Assembly: GCA_964023205.1 (NCBI GenBank)
Contig: OZ026833.1
Span: forward strand, 41,323,137 to 41,387,136
DNA: 64,000 bases
Direction: 5' to 3'
From: Lutraria lutraria
Lineage: Eukaryota; Mollusca; Bivalvia; Venerida; Mactridae
Shown here: positions 30,201-36,407 of the stretch, piece after piece
Position numbering within the stretch: the first letter of the stretch is position 1
Layout of the letters: every line of letters begins with the position of its first letter
Made by a program: the position numbers and the translations under genes
Notes under the pieces: model-generated
The model's database searches: none
Told to the model about the DNA's origin: nothing
Seen by the model: only the letters and a program-made list of their open reading frames with translations

Positions 30201-31008
30201 TTTCATCTGCTTTCATGGGCATTTTTTGTTATGAACAACTTATTTAGAGTGCCATCTTTGTGTCTTCTGCTAATACTGCATTTTAAGCAACACCATCTCT
30301 CCACTAAGATATTTTTGAAATGCTACAACCATGACCACTGTTCCCTGAATGTTCTATCTGTGGTTGTTGGGATTATTAATACAACCATCTTTTTTACTTT
30401 GAGATTCATGCTACATAATGTGATTGCTAACTATTAATGAATGATAATATTTGCCCTATGATGGTATTTTAGATAATCTTTGGAGAGTAAGATTGTATTT
30501 TTGCTTAGATGTTAAGTTGATAATTAATATGCAAGTCTTTTTAGTGGTACAAAGATAAAAGTCTTTACAACTTGCAACAGATGAATATGTTATACCACAA
30601 ATCATGGCTGTGCCATAACTTATCTGACATATATAGCCATAGGCATTCAAATATTTGCAGTGTGCTGACTAGTTGTCTATAGTTGGGTGTCAAAAATGTT
30701 CCTTAGCTGATATAAACCAGAAAAATCCACAAAATTTCCTACTATTTAAAAGTAAATTTGACCCATTCATACACATTCTCAAAAGTCAGAAGCTTCCAAG
30801 AGTCAAGGGGCCATTTTAAGGGTCAAATGGATGCCCCGATGAGCTATGTAGAAATCATGCTTTGAGCACAACCTTCAGAAATGATATTTTACAAAAACTT
30901 TTTTACATTACAAGATGTTCATTTTGTGTACATGTACTTCTTATTTTATTTCAGGCTGAACTTATAAGAGTATACGATACTACAAAAGAAAAGCCGAGTG
31001 GTCATTAA
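142..31008 (+). CDS. ATP8A: ATP8A-type P4-ATPase phospholipid flippase, C-terminal part (5' end outside window)
   Basis: The family moves aminophospholipids, chiefly phosphatidylserine, from the outer to the cytoplasmic leaflet at the cost of ATP, together with a CDC50 subunit. Coding exons read with matching phases: 142-211, 1041-1265, 1856-1903, 2807-2897, 5475-5539, 6458-6547, (8625-8672 optional), 9759-9841, 10716-10899, 11852-11962, 13221-13295 or 14633-14707, 17020-17142, 17932-18010, 18566-18627, 19629-19685, 20081-20188, 21010-21098, 21595-21696, 22222-22298, (24019-24051 optional), 29734-29777, 30955-31008. Seen in order: KGA of the nucleotide-binding domain, DKLQ and TGDK, GDGANDV of the P-domain, the FYKN lysine of M5, helices M5-M10, and a GFAFS autoinhibitory motif near the C-terminus. 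The DKTGT phosphorylation site and M1-M4 must lie upstream. The closest relatives I know are vertebrate ATP8A1/ATP8A2; clade assignment is from memory of family motifs, not a search. Introns are filled with repeats listed separately. Confidence 0.95.
1041..1265 (+). CDS. ATP8A: ATP8A exon: rest of nucleotide-binding domain
   Basis: Phase 0 at both ends, 75 codons, flanked by 'ttttag' and 'gtaaga'. It reads DTVIYERL ... [16 protein letters not shown] ... [17 protein letters not shown] is a family landmark at the end of the N-domain. The open frame running past 1265 to 1355 is intron read-through. Confidence 0.95.
1856..1903 (+). CDS. ATP8A: ATP8A exon: hinge back to P-domain ([13 protein letters not shown])
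   Basis: A 16-codon exon, phase 0 to phase 0, between 'tttcag' and 'gtaagt'. It encodes [26 protein letters not shown] is conserved in nearly all P4-ATPases and leads into the P-domain. Confidence 0.94.
2196..2354 (+). repeat. Inverted-repeat element, family B (CAACCTCTCCAGAG), copy 1
   Basis: Begins 'acagcctctccagag' and ends with the near reverse complement 'ggagaggttgcaatgcag', enclosing 'taattttgctactcccaaag'. It matches copies at 7337, 11023, 18709 and 33027. A non-coding, folded-back interspersed repeat. Confidence 0.7.
2807..2897 (+). CDS. ATP8A: ATP8A exon: P-domain TGDK motif
   Basis: 91 nt, ends with one base of a split glycine codon. It reads [17 protein letters not shown] then [17 protein letters not shown] is the conserved P-domain loop that contacts the catalytic magnesium and phosphate. 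Acceptor 'acctag', donor 'gtttgt' (a weak donor). Confidence 0.95.
2986..4757 (+). mobile_element. Non-autonomous element with palindromic ends and ~160-bp tandem core
   Basis: Left end 'agctcaccagagc', right end 'gggccatcatggccctctt'. The core from about 3244 to 4700 holds nine repeats starting 'cttcttctccgaaacc' (starts near 3244, 3407, 3571, 3725, 3890, 4054, 4210, 4374, 4530). Two unit lengths alternate, about 164 and 155 bp. An inverted copy lies at 57661-58653. The plan of ends plus variable tandem core recalls the bivalve Pearl/Helitron-like repeats, but I cannot assign the class. It fills the intron before exon 5475; the open frame at 2900-3148 is spurious. Confidence 0.75.
5475..5539 (+). 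CDS. ATP8A: ATP8A exon: P-domain (GYSCKLL)
   Basis: 65 nt; two leading bases complete glycine from the previous exon, giving [20 protein letters not shown] then LD. The vertebrate counterpart is GHSCKLL. It follows a 2.6-kb intron that is mostly a tandem-repeat element. Donor 'gtaagt'. Confidence 0.94.
5700..6034 (+). repeat. Interspersed element E (GGGGGTATATTGGAGTC), single-core copy
   Basis: Starts with a hairpin 'acccccgcaaacaaagtttg ... gagggggt', then a GTCG/GTTG-rich stretch, one ~170-bp core and the end 'ctctgtgacaaagctctag'. The inverse copy at 48079-48846 has the same ends but four cores. Confidence 0.65.
6458..6547 (+). CDS. ATP8A: ATP8A exon: P-domain, ends in IDGK
   Basis: 90 nt, phase 0 to phase 0. 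It reads [37 protein letters not shown] is a family landmark. The next constitutive exon (9759) begins TLKYAL, which restores the conserved IDGKTLKYAL; an optional exon lies between. Confidence 0.94.
7337..7448 (+). repeat. Inverted-repeat element, family B, copy 2 (short)
   Basis: From 'tacagtacagcctctcc' to 'agaggttgtactgtac'; the two ends are reverse complements. Shorter centre than the other copies. Confidence 0.75.
8300..8580 (+). repeat. Possible degenerate tRNA-headed SINE
   Basis: 'agtggttaatgtgctgaat' followed by 'tttgattcccagttg' resembles weak A and B boxes at tRNA spacing. Body not matched elsewhere in the window. Confidence 0.3.
8625..8672 (+). CDS. ATP8A: Candidate 48-nt cassette exon of ATP8A (16 residues)
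   Basis: Bounded by 'ttctgcag' and 'gtaggt', open in phase 0, encoding [16 protein letters not shown]. Its first ten residues resemble the start of the following exon ([10 protein letters not shown]): L, A, L, C and C are identical and the others mostly conservative. Its length is a multiple of three, so inclusion adds 16 residues after IDGK; it cannot replace exon 9759-9841, because that exon ends in phase 2 and this one in phase 0. Vertebrate ATP8A proteins have no such insert at this place that I recall. Use of the exon is inferred. Confidence 0.6.
9759..9841 (+). CDS. ATP8A: ATP8A exon: P-domain (TLKYAL ... AVICC)
   Basis: 83 nt, begins in phase 0 and ends with two bases of an arginine codon. 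It reads [27 protein letters not shown](R). CKAVICCR followed by VSPLQK in the next exon is the family signature. Confidence 0.94.
9945..10156 (+). repeat. Foldback element C (ATCCACGAAATTAAATC), copy 1
   Basis: A ~210-bp element whose two halves are reverse complements: 'attttcatttatttt' at the left pairs with 'aatgaaaatgaatg' at the right, and the centre pairs 'cgtggatgagccgac' with 'cccacgaaatccacg'. Second copy at 17327-17541. Confidence 0.7.
10716..10899 (+). CDS. ATP8A: ATP8A exon: P-domain GDGANDV core
   Basis: 184 nt after 'tttcag', ending at DYSIAQ before 'gtaatt'. It holds [33 protein letters not shown] and [27 protein letters not shown] carries the conserved aspartates that close the P-domain active site. 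Confidence 0.97.
11023..11204 (+). repeat. Inverted-repeat element, family B, copy 3
   Basis: From 'tacagtgcaacctctcc' to 'gagaggttgtactgta'. Internal 'gttgttgctctagagagg' occurs twice. Open frames read across it are artefacts of the palindrome. Confidence 0.75.
11575..11812 (+). mobile_element. tRNA-derived SINE, copy 1
   Basis: A-box-like 'agtggttaaggtcgctgac' and B box 'gggttcgagccc' at tRNA spacing, then a body ending 'gaaaaggggcgtaaaac'. Closely matches 13660-13892. RNA polymerase III promoter boxes are seen; activity is unknown. Confidence 0.75.
11852..11962 (+). CDS. ATP8A: ATP8A exon: start of membrane helix M5 with FYKN lysine
   Basis: 111 nt, phase 0 both ends. It reads [19 protein letters not shown] and [18 protein letters not shown]. 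The lysine of FYKN lies in M5 and is important for phosphatidylserine transport in ATP8A2. It is followed by two alternative exons for the end of M5 and start of M6. Confidence 0.95.
12522..12706 (+). repeat. Inverted-repeat element, family A (CAGTCAAACCTGTG)
   Basis: Ends 'acagtcaaacttgtg' and 'cacatgtttgactgta' are reverse complements; inside are 'gtcacc', 'aaaggccac' and 'tagcctttgttcac'. One of about twelve copies in this window. Confidence 0.75.
13221..13295 (+). CDS. ATP8A: ATP8A mutually exclusive exon, version a (end of M5, M5-M6 loop, start of M6)
   Basis: 75 nt, phase 0 to phase 0, acceptor 'tatttcag', donor 'gtatgt'. It encodes [18 protein letters not shown] and TIGLYNV. The GLYNV ending matches vertebrate ATP8A1/2. 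It is a duplicate of 14633-14707; either joins in frame to the neighbours. Including both would duplicate half a helix, so mutual exclusion is expected but is inference. Confidence 0.92.
13660..13892 (+). mobile_element. tRNA-derived SINE, copy 2
   Basis: Same family as 11575-11812: 'tagagtggttaaggtcgctg', B box 'ggggttcgagc', body end 'gaaaaggggcgtaaaac'. It lies between alternative exons 13221 and 14633, in the intron that must be handled when one is chosen. Confidence 0.75.
14633..14707 (+). CDS. ATP8A: ATP8A mutually exclusive exon, version b (end of M5, M5-M6 loop, start of M6)
   Basis: 75 nt, same phases as 13221-13295, acceptor 'cttgttacag', donor 'gtaggt'. It encodes [18 protein letters not shown] and TIGFYNV. 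Against version a it differs at 17 of 75 bases but at only three residues (L to F at 1, T to Q at 6, L to F at 22). The mostly silent differences show both copies are kept by selection. Confidence 0.92.
14769..15004 (+). repeat. Interspersed repeat (GGGGCATATTGTTTTTGG), copy 1
   Basis: Starts near 'ttttatgctccc', has 'gggggcatattgtttttgg' and a GTCT run, ends 'aaacacatcttgtttt'. Matches 19227-19438 over most of its length. No coding capacity. Confidence 0.6.
15445..15700 (-). mobile_element. Decayed LINE 3' coding fragment
   Basis: On the minus strand, split over frames, it reads [17 protein letters not shown] and, just upstream, [13 protein letters not shown]. Such 'DRxQWRxLVxALC' endings are typical of the C-terminus of some LINE second open frames. 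Frameshifts break it. The plus-strand frame at 15468-15752 is its shadow. Confidence 0.5.
16122..16306 (+). repeat. Inverted-repeat element, family A
   Basis: From 'acagtaaaatctgta' to 'acaggtttgactgta', with 'aataaaggtcat' and 'ggcctttgttcacagg' inside. Same layout as the other family A copies. Confidence 0.75.
17020..17142 (+). CDS. ATP8A: ATP8A exon: rest of M6 and M6-M7 loop
   Basis: 123 nt, phase 0 to phase 0, between 'tatttacag' and 'gtacgt'. It reads [17 protein letters not shown] then [34 protein letters not shown] and PELYKSSQN match the vertebrate FTAMPPLTLG and PELYKTSQN. Confidence 0.95.
17327..17541 (+). repeat. Foldback element C, copy 2
   Basis: Same structure as 9945-10156. 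The centre 'cgtggatttcgtgggtcgg' folds on 'caaatccacgaaattaaat'. Lies in the intron after exon 17020-17142. Confidence 0.7.
17770..17913 (+). repeat. Inverted-repeat element, family A, left-truncated
   Basis: Right end 'gttcacaggtttgacc' and internal 'aataaaggcaacatttt' are clear; the left end is degraded. It ends about 20 bases before the acceptor of exon 17932-18010. Confidence 0.55.
17932..18010 (+). CDS. ATP8A: ATP8A exon: membrane helix M7
   Basis: 79 nt, begins phase 0, ends with one base of aspartate. It reads [26 protein letters not shown]. The acceptor is only about 20 bases downstream of an inverted-repeat element copy (17770-17913), so the polypyrimidine tract is almost all the spacer. 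Confidence 0.94.
18566..18627 (+). CDS. ATP8A: ATP8A exon: M7-M8 loop and start of M8
   Basis: 62 nt, acceptor 'cttacag', donor 'gtaagt'. Two leading bases complete aspartate, then [20 protein letters not shown]. The vertebrate counterpart is SDYLLLGNFVYT. Confidence 0.94.
18709..18887 (+). repeat. Inverted-repeat element, family B, copy 4
   Basis: From 'acagtacagtacaacctc' to 'tttggagaggttgcacag', with two AACAACA-type stretches inside. Very close to copy 1. Confidence 0.75.
19227..19438 (+). repeat. Interspersed repeat (GGGGCATATTGTTTTTGG), copy 2
   Basis: Shares 'ggggcatattgtttttgg', 'ttgtaccaaactttaa' and the end 'aaacacatcttgttcc' with 14769-15004. Confidence 0.6.
19629..19685 (+). CDS. 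ATP8A: ATP8A exon: M8
   Basis: 57 nt, phase 0 to phase 0. It reads [30 protein letters not shown] is identical in the vertebrate proteins as I recall them. Acceptor 'tgttacag', donor 'gtaagt'. Confidence 0.95.
20081..20188 (+). CDS. ATP8A: ATP8A exon: M9
   Basis: 108 nt, phase 0 to phase 0. It reads [20 protein letters not shown] then [24 protein letters not shown] is a family landmark at the start of M9. The frame beyond 20188 is intron read-through. Confidence 0.95.
21010..21098 (+). CDS. ATP8A: ATP8A exon: M10
   Basis: About 89 nt, ends with two bases of valine (end placed by phase, uncertain by 1-2 bases). It reads [19 protein letters not shown] then [11 protein letters not shown], the last membrane helix. 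Acceptor 'gttacag', donor 'gtaagt'. Confidence 0.93.
21434..21538 (+). repeat. Inverted-repeat element, family A, short copy
   Basis: From 'acagtcaaacgtatg' to 'gttcacagtttcgactg'; the central half is deleted. Confidence 0.6.
21595..21696 (+). CDS. ATP8A: ATP8A exon: cytoplasmic tail after M10
   Basis: 102 nt. It reads [20 protein letters not shown] then [14 protein letters not shown]; the vertebrate tail has KTLVEEVQELE at this place. Acceptor 'attttag', donor 'gtctgt' (non-consensus at +3 to +6 but GT is present and phases agree). Confidence 0.88.
22222..22298 (+). CDS. ATP8A: ATP8A exon: tail, [12 protein letters not shown]
   Basis: 77 nt, begins by completing arginine and ends with one base. 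It reads [17 protein letters not shown] then RVPTGDQP. The vertebrate counterpart is LTERAQLLKNVF. The next exon is either 24019-24051 or 29734-29777; both fit the phase. Confidence 0.93.
22541..22724 (-). repeat. Inverted-repeat element, family A, reverse orientation
   Basis: Starts 'acagtcaaacctgtgaac' and ends 'cacaagtttgactgt'; the internal order (GGAGGTC before GGAGGTGG) shows it is reversed relative to 16122-16306. Confidence 0.75.
23353..23704 (+). repeat. Probable interspersed repeat, unclassified
   Basis: Contains 'aaggtcaaaggtcaaatatt' and 'aagtctgtgacaagtcctag', wording shared with other bivalve repeats here, but no second copy in the window. The open frame at 23354-23551 has no recognisable product. 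Confidence 0.35.
24019..24051 (+). CDS. ATP8A: Candidate 33-nt microexon in ATP8A tail (Pro/Ser-rich)
   Basis: After 'tataacag' and before 'gtttgt', two bases plus ten codons plus one base, so the frame is kept whether it is used or skipped. Inclusion adds [11 protein letters not shown] between DQP and the GFAFS motif and turns the following His codon (C plus AT) into Asn (A plus AT). Skipping gives the vertebrate-like HGFAFSQ. The upstream pyrimidine tract is poor, so use needs transcript evidence. Confidence 0.45.
24219..24404 (-). repeat. Inverted-repeat element, family A, reverse orientation
   Basis: From 'tgttaaacctgtgaacag' to 'acacaggtgtgtgtgactg'. It sits just after the candidate microexon 24019-24051. 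Confidence 0.65.
24606..24766 (+). repeat. Inverted-repeat element, family A, partial
   Basis: Recognised by 'acacctgtgtttgcagcc', 'aataaaggtcacctgtcatt' and 'aaaggccacattttg'; right end lost. Confidence 0.5.
27481..27726 (+). repeat. Interspersed repeat starting ATACCCCC
   Basis: Starts with the hairpin 'tacccccttt ... aaaggggtata', contains a CCGTCTGTCC stretch and ends 'aaacacttcttgtta'. Style shared with element E and the GGGGCATAT family. Confidence 0.5.
27942..28265 (+). repeat. Irregular tandem repeat (TGTTGACATTG)
   Basis: About 320 bp of imperfect units of 'ctgctgttgacattgttga' type. They do not keep a reading frame and lie in the long last-but-one intron region of ATP8A. Confidence 0.75.
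29734..29777 (+). CDS. ATP8A: ATP8A exon: autoinhibitory GFAFS motif
   Basis: 44 nt after 'tttcag', ends phase 0 before 'gtttgt'. It reads [14 protein letters not shown]. The matching GYAFSQ stretch in ATP8A2 sits in the nucleotide pocket and holds the pump inactive. It lies behind a long intron (7.4 kb from 22298, or 5.7 kb from the microexon). Confidence 0.93.
30955..31008 (+). CDS. ATP8A: ATP8A last coding exon
   Basis: 54 nt in phase 0 after 'tatttcag'. It reads [17 protein letters not shown] and stops at TAA 31006-31008. The vertebrate end is similar (SEVIRAYDTTKQ), so the C-terminus is intact. Confidence 0.95.
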   Translation, partial: AELIRVYDTTKEKPSGH

Positions 31009-31839
31009 TGATTACCAACATATAACTGGGAAATAGTTGGGAAATTCAAAACTGCAGATATAACACTTGATTCGTGAAACATCATTCACTGCGATCTGCT
31101 TAGATATTATAAGGTCATGGATATATAGGTGTGTGTCATGAGAATTTCTTAAGCCTTGACAATAGGAATATTAATCAAGCAGATTTTTTCACAGATTTTG
31201 ATTTTACGAGCACTGCATACAGCATGTATTATGATGAACATGTCTGGAACTATTTAATGTGAAGAATGCCGTGAAATGTAATGTTACATACACATCAGTG
31301 TTCAGAGTTATCGTATACAGACATTTTTATTAGTGTGGGTGGATAAACCTGCGCCTTCAGTCCTATTGGCTGCAAAGATTTCTGTTTTGTCCTTAAAATC
31401 TGTGCGATGGATCAGGTACATTGGAACGCATAATCTGATGGTATGATCTGATGCATGTCATCTCTTTATCTTAAATTGACTCTAATGTGCTTGATATATA
31501 TACACTCACGGTTCCAGTTTGTGTTTTTGTTTTTCACAAATAGTTCTTGTGTGAAGACAAAAGATGCATTGTGTGAACTGGCGGTGTTGTAACAGAATCT
31601 TTTAAATTGTTAAAGACTTCTCAAACTTTGTCTGGTTGTTTTTGACTGTTATTTAATATGGTCTTTAGTTTTGTTTGAGCTTTAACTCAATATCTTAAGC
31701 AGAAGTCATAGGAGAAAGTTAGCCTATTGGTTGTGTATTGTAACTGTTATATATCATATGTTATAACAATTCAAGCGATGATTACAAGTACTGAAGTTTC
31801 TTGAATTATTTTACATGTTCAGTGAATGTTTTAGATATG

Positions 31840-32010
31840 CAGTCAAACCTGTGTTAGGGACCACCTCAGAAAAAAGGTCATTTCACATAAATAAAACATT
31901 ATTGATTATAAAGAAGAGAATGACCTCAGAACTGGGGCCACCTGTGAAATTTAATAAAGGCCACATTTTGTCTATCACAATGGTAGCCTTTGTTTACAGG
32001 TTTGACTGTA
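31840..32010 (+). repeat. Inverted-repeat element, family A, in ATP8A 3' region
   Basis: From 'cagtcaaacctgtgttag' to 'acaggtttgactgta'. If the 3' UTR is long, this hairpin is transcribed. Confidence 0.75.
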
Positions 32011-33026
32011 CTCAGTAATTTTATTGTATGTATTGCTATTGAAAAATGTTGTTTAAAATTGCTTGTTTCAGTAGCTATTTCAAGTGTTCTAACTTGGAAT
32101 CATCAATTTAATGAGGATTTGATGCAAAACTATTACAACTTAATACTAAGTTAAAGTGTATTTGCTGTAGTTTTGTATAATGTCTTCATTTTCTTTTTTT
32201 TCACTATTATAATCTACTGTGTCTTTCATGTATGGTGTTACATGTTGCATAAATTACAAACTGTCTATATGCCACTCTTACCCTCTTGTTTAACTGCATA
32301 TATTTCCTCACTTGTGAGTTTAAAACTTAAGTCTGTGAATCTTGTGGTAATATATGTGGTATTCATTGCTTTGTTGAGATTAGATTTGATCAATTTATTG
32401 TCCATGCATAGTAATTACTTAACGCAATCATCTCCAAATTAACGCTAAGCGCTTAGATTGTCAATTATTTATCTACCCTCTCTTGTACATGTATTTATGT
32501 TCCAAGGCAGTTCCCCAAGGGAGAATGGGTTACACATGTTTTGTATGGTCCACCTATGTGTTAGGGAATGTGGGATGTTTAGTTTGTTTTGTTTACAGGA
32601 AGCCATTTCTTGTCTTTATTTCTTAATACAGGGCTGACTCAAGCACCTTTAGAATTGTACAGACCATGCTTCCTTATTGTATACAAAACACAAAAATTCA
32701 AAACATCAACATCTGATTGGTTCTTTCTGTGATCCATCTTAGAATTGACCAATGACAAGCCTGCATTTTTGGAATGGTCTCAAAACATCCCTATAACCTT
32801 GAACACTGTTTCTACGATTTGTTGCAAGATAATATCATTGTTTTTTAACACTTGCATTTAATGTTTTTTCTTTGTGCAATATTAAATGGTTGTAAGTTGG
32901 TGCAGTATAAGATGTAAGCATGTACATTGCAATTTTGTTGCGAACAAATTCCAAAGCAGCTGAAACAAGAAATTTTAGTCTAACCCCCGTTGGTCCTGAT
33001 AACAAATTGTGATTACACAATCAATA

Positions 33027-33199
33027 CAATCAGTACAACTTCTGTAGAGCAACACCCTATGGGAGATGCAAATATTGGCCTTTGTTTAGAGGTTGTTGCC
33101 CTATAGAGGTTATATTTATAGTAAATATCAACTTTTAAAACTGTTGTTATTGAGAGGTTGTTGCTGTACAGGGGGCCGCTCTGGAGAGGTTGTACTGTA
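33027..33199 (+). repeat. Inverted-repeat element, family B, copy 5
   Basis: From 'atcagtacaacttctg' to 'ctggagaggttgtactg', with 'ggttgttgc' repeats inside. Confidence 0.7.
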
Positions 33200-33309
33200 T
33201 TAAGTTGTAAATAAAATCATTGCATTGTATTTTTCTGATACAGATTATGATTTTAACTACACATCTCATTCAGTGTTTTAATTTGTTAGGGAATGAAAAG
33301 ATATATTTT

Positions 33310-33489
33310 CAGTCAAACCTGTGTAGACAGCCACCTCCAAATTAAAGCCATCCTTTGAATATAGGTCATTATTTAAGAAACCATCATAGATTATTTAGAT
33401 TAAACTGACCTCCAAATGAAGTCCACCTGTCAATAAAGGCCATGTTATGTCTATATTAAGGGTGGCCTTTGTTCACATGTTTGACTTTA
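33310..33489 (+). repeat. Inverted-repeat element, family A
   Basis: From 'cagtcaaacctgtgtag' to 'cacatgtttgactt', with 'gtccacctgtcaataaagg' inside. Confidence 0.75.
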
Positions 33490-34204
33490 TATTGATATTG
33501 GTCCCCACAGTACCTGTTATTGTTTAATATATTGTACAATTTGCTGTGAATAATTATGAAAATTGTGAAACTATGAAGCTGTGAATAAACTAATTGGTTG
33601 TTTGAATTTTTACTCTGTTCATGCTGAATGGTTGTAATGTACATGTATATTTAATCATGATTTATGTTGCTTGTGAATTAAGTGTTATTGTTTAATTGTT
33701 GTTATAGAAGTTCTTTGTGTATGGGTAATTTTGAACTCATATTTGAAAACAACAATTATTATATGATATGTATTTACTTATCTAGAATGTACAAAATCTC
33801 GAGCATGTCTTGTCTTCTTAAAATTGACTTTGTTAAAAGTGCTGTTTTATGGCATAAAAACATCAATGGTCATGTGACATAACTTCTTTAAAGAGACTGT
33901 TGGTTTCGATACTTTGGTGTCCTGGAAAGCTTTGTACTAGGTAAATTCCAGTGTGTTGAGATACTGCAAGTTTTGGTTGGTAATTCTTTTTTATATGCCC
34001 GTTTGAAAAATGGTGTCCGTTCTCTGAACAGTTTCAATGGATCCCTACCAGACTTAACTGAAATGTTTAAGGCCATGAGATCTCGGTCAAGTTTGATAAC
34101 CAGTCCAATCGGCCCAGGCACTTCTGAGTTATGGCCCTTGAAGAGCATATTTTGTGACCTGGCACTCTTGTTTCACATTGGCATTTAATGTTGCACCATC
34201 AGTA

Positions 34205-34402
34205 AAGGTCATTTGGTGACTCGAGTTTTAGTAGTGGAGGCCAACACCAGGATTACACCTTTGTAAAACCACCAACATTCTGTAAGCTAGATGGATAGCT
34301 TCATCACTTATGAAATTTTGTCCCCAATGGGATTTGAACTCACAGCTTTGAGAGGCTAGCTACTACATGCTACAGACCATAGCCACTCCACTAAGGACAC
34401 CC
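34205..34402 (-). mobile_element. tRNA-derived SINE, minus strand
   Basis: Read on the minus strand: 'ccttagtggagtggctatgg' (A-box region) and 'gagttcaaatccc' (B box) at tRNA spacing, then a non-tRNA body. Unrelated in body to the 11575 and 50281 SINEs. Confidence 0.55.
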
Positions 34403-34875
34403 TTTGTATTTCTTCAAACACTTTCAATGTGACATTACACAAAATAATGTGTTATGGATTGGATAAGTGTATTTTAAAGCAAAAAGTCATTTTATGTTGA
34501 TTTGGTTTATGCGGAAGGATTTTTAAACTTTTTTTTTTGCTTACTAATTGCAGAAGAACTCAAATTTTCGGACAACTTATTAAGCAGAAAGTCGAATGTC
34601 AGGTGAAATCCAAAATTGAATTTCGGTTTGATATTTCACAATCTTGACGAATCTGAATAATCCAGGTTCTACTTTTATTGAATGTTTTGTTATGAAAATG
34701 TTTATTTTATTCTAGTTTTCCATACTGATGCCATAAAAGCTACTCAATAGTAATTTGTTTAAGTGTCAAATTGGCTTACTTTGTAAGTTTTTTATATATT
34801 GCGAATAACAGCCCACCGAATTTAATGCTTGTAATGTAAATATTGTATTCATATACCTGATAATTTTCTGTATTA

Positions 34876-35105
34876 GAAGTATGCATATTCTATTTATAGA
34901 ATTATAATGTTCTATTTATAGTATGATAATGTTCTAATTATAAAATGATAGTATTCTATTTATAGTATGATAATATTCTATTTATAGAATGATAATATTC
35001 TATTTATAGTATGATAATGTTCTATTTATAGAATGATAGTATTCTATTTATAGTATGTTAATGTTCTATTTGTAGAAAGATAATATTCTATTTATAGTAT
35101 GATAA
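34876..35105 (+). repeat. 22-bp AT-rich tandem array
   Basis: About ten units of 'gataatgttctatttata' plus four bases, alternating 'agtat' and 'agaat'. Lies in the probable ATP8A 3' UTR. Confidence 0.85.
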
Positions 35106-36260
35106 TTTCATGTCTCATGAAATTTTATGTCTTTATGGGAAGATAATTTTCCATAAAAAGAAAATTCAATAAAAAGAGCATTACTGTAATGTATACATAA
35201 CAAGTATATTATGTTATTCAGTGCAGTATATGAAGATATATGATGCATGTATTCTTGTATACTTAATGAATATATTAGTGGTGTGATTGTTGAACTCCAC
35301 TTATATGTATAGTATTGTATTTATTTCATACTTTTAATGTTACATTATGCATACATGAAAGTCACATTCACTCATATATTATTATATAGTTTGTATGAAA
35401 TGATTATTTATTTCTGGGTAATTGTCTAATGAATGAATACTTGGTATAAATGTGTGTTTTTGGCCAGATTTTGGTTCCTGCTTTCTTGAATGAAAAGAAG
35501 TTTATATGATGTTAAAATTGTAATAAACTTGGATTTTATTATGGGCATACATGTTCATGTTATTGATTGACTGTTTTTAGATTGGTAAGTAGTTTGAATC
35601 TTGTTTATGTTAATTAATTGATTTTGCATTTGTTGGCTTTGATATTTTTTGCTGCAATGGAAATGCTTGTAGAAAAATGATTTATTTATAAAAAAAAATA
35701 CCAGAACCTTTTTTTAACTAATCCAGAATTTTCAACCATTTGTATTTTGGGCTGAAATCAAAAGATTTTTTTTAGTATTATTTTGTTTTTACTAATTTTT
35801 ATTTTATATTTTTGTTTGCTCAATTGTTTTGTTGTCTGGCAGAGATATATTTCTAAATATTTGGTATGTTTTGTTTTGTATATGTGCACTGGTGTTTCTG
35901 TATGGATATTTAATTTTTTCCTTGAAAGATATTTATTTTATCCTATTTTAATGATAAAACACAAGTGTGATTTACGATACAATTCAGCTTAACAAGTACA
36001 GATTGCTTTTACAATGTTTTTTTAATACAACATAGAAATATTGTATGACAAAGTTGTGTTAGACTGTTGGAAATGATGTTAAAGACTTTATATTTAATTC
36101 CTTTAGTAAAAAAATATTTCTCCATCTAAATGATGATTATGAACCTGTTGCATTATGTAGAAATATTGTCACTTTTTCTGTTAGTTGTCTTTTTGAATAT
36201 TTCTCAGTATTTTGTCTCGTATTGTTTTGCACTCTTGTTTTCAGGTCGGTGCTGAACTAA

Positions 36261-36266
36261 AATAAA
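36261..36266 (+). terminator. Candidate distal poly(A) signal AATAAA for ATP8A
   Basis: AATAAA followed within 20-40 bases by 'cttttgtgtaatttgtg', a GT-rich downstream element. Earlier hexamers, for example near 35520, could serve shorter transcripts. Confidence 0.3.
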
Positions 36267-36407
36267 GTCAACTATATCTCTTTACTTTTGTGTAATTTGT
36301 GTTTTGTTATCCAGTCTGAAATGTAAACCCATTCGACAAATATTACAACTGTTTCTGTGGTATTGTGACAGCAGACTTTGTAACTTAAAACCAGTCTCAG
36401 GGTGATA

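Larger units (their letters stand above)
31009..36290 (+). other. Likely 3' UTR / downstream region of ATP8A
   Basis: No coding exon is recognisable for 5.3 kb after the stop. The stretch contains two inverted-repeat elements, a minus-strand SINE and a 22-bp tandem array, all listed separately. Several AATAAA hexamers occur; one at 36261-36266 is followed by a GT-rich run, a plausible distal poly(A) signal. How far the transcript extends is inference. Confidence 0.4.
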
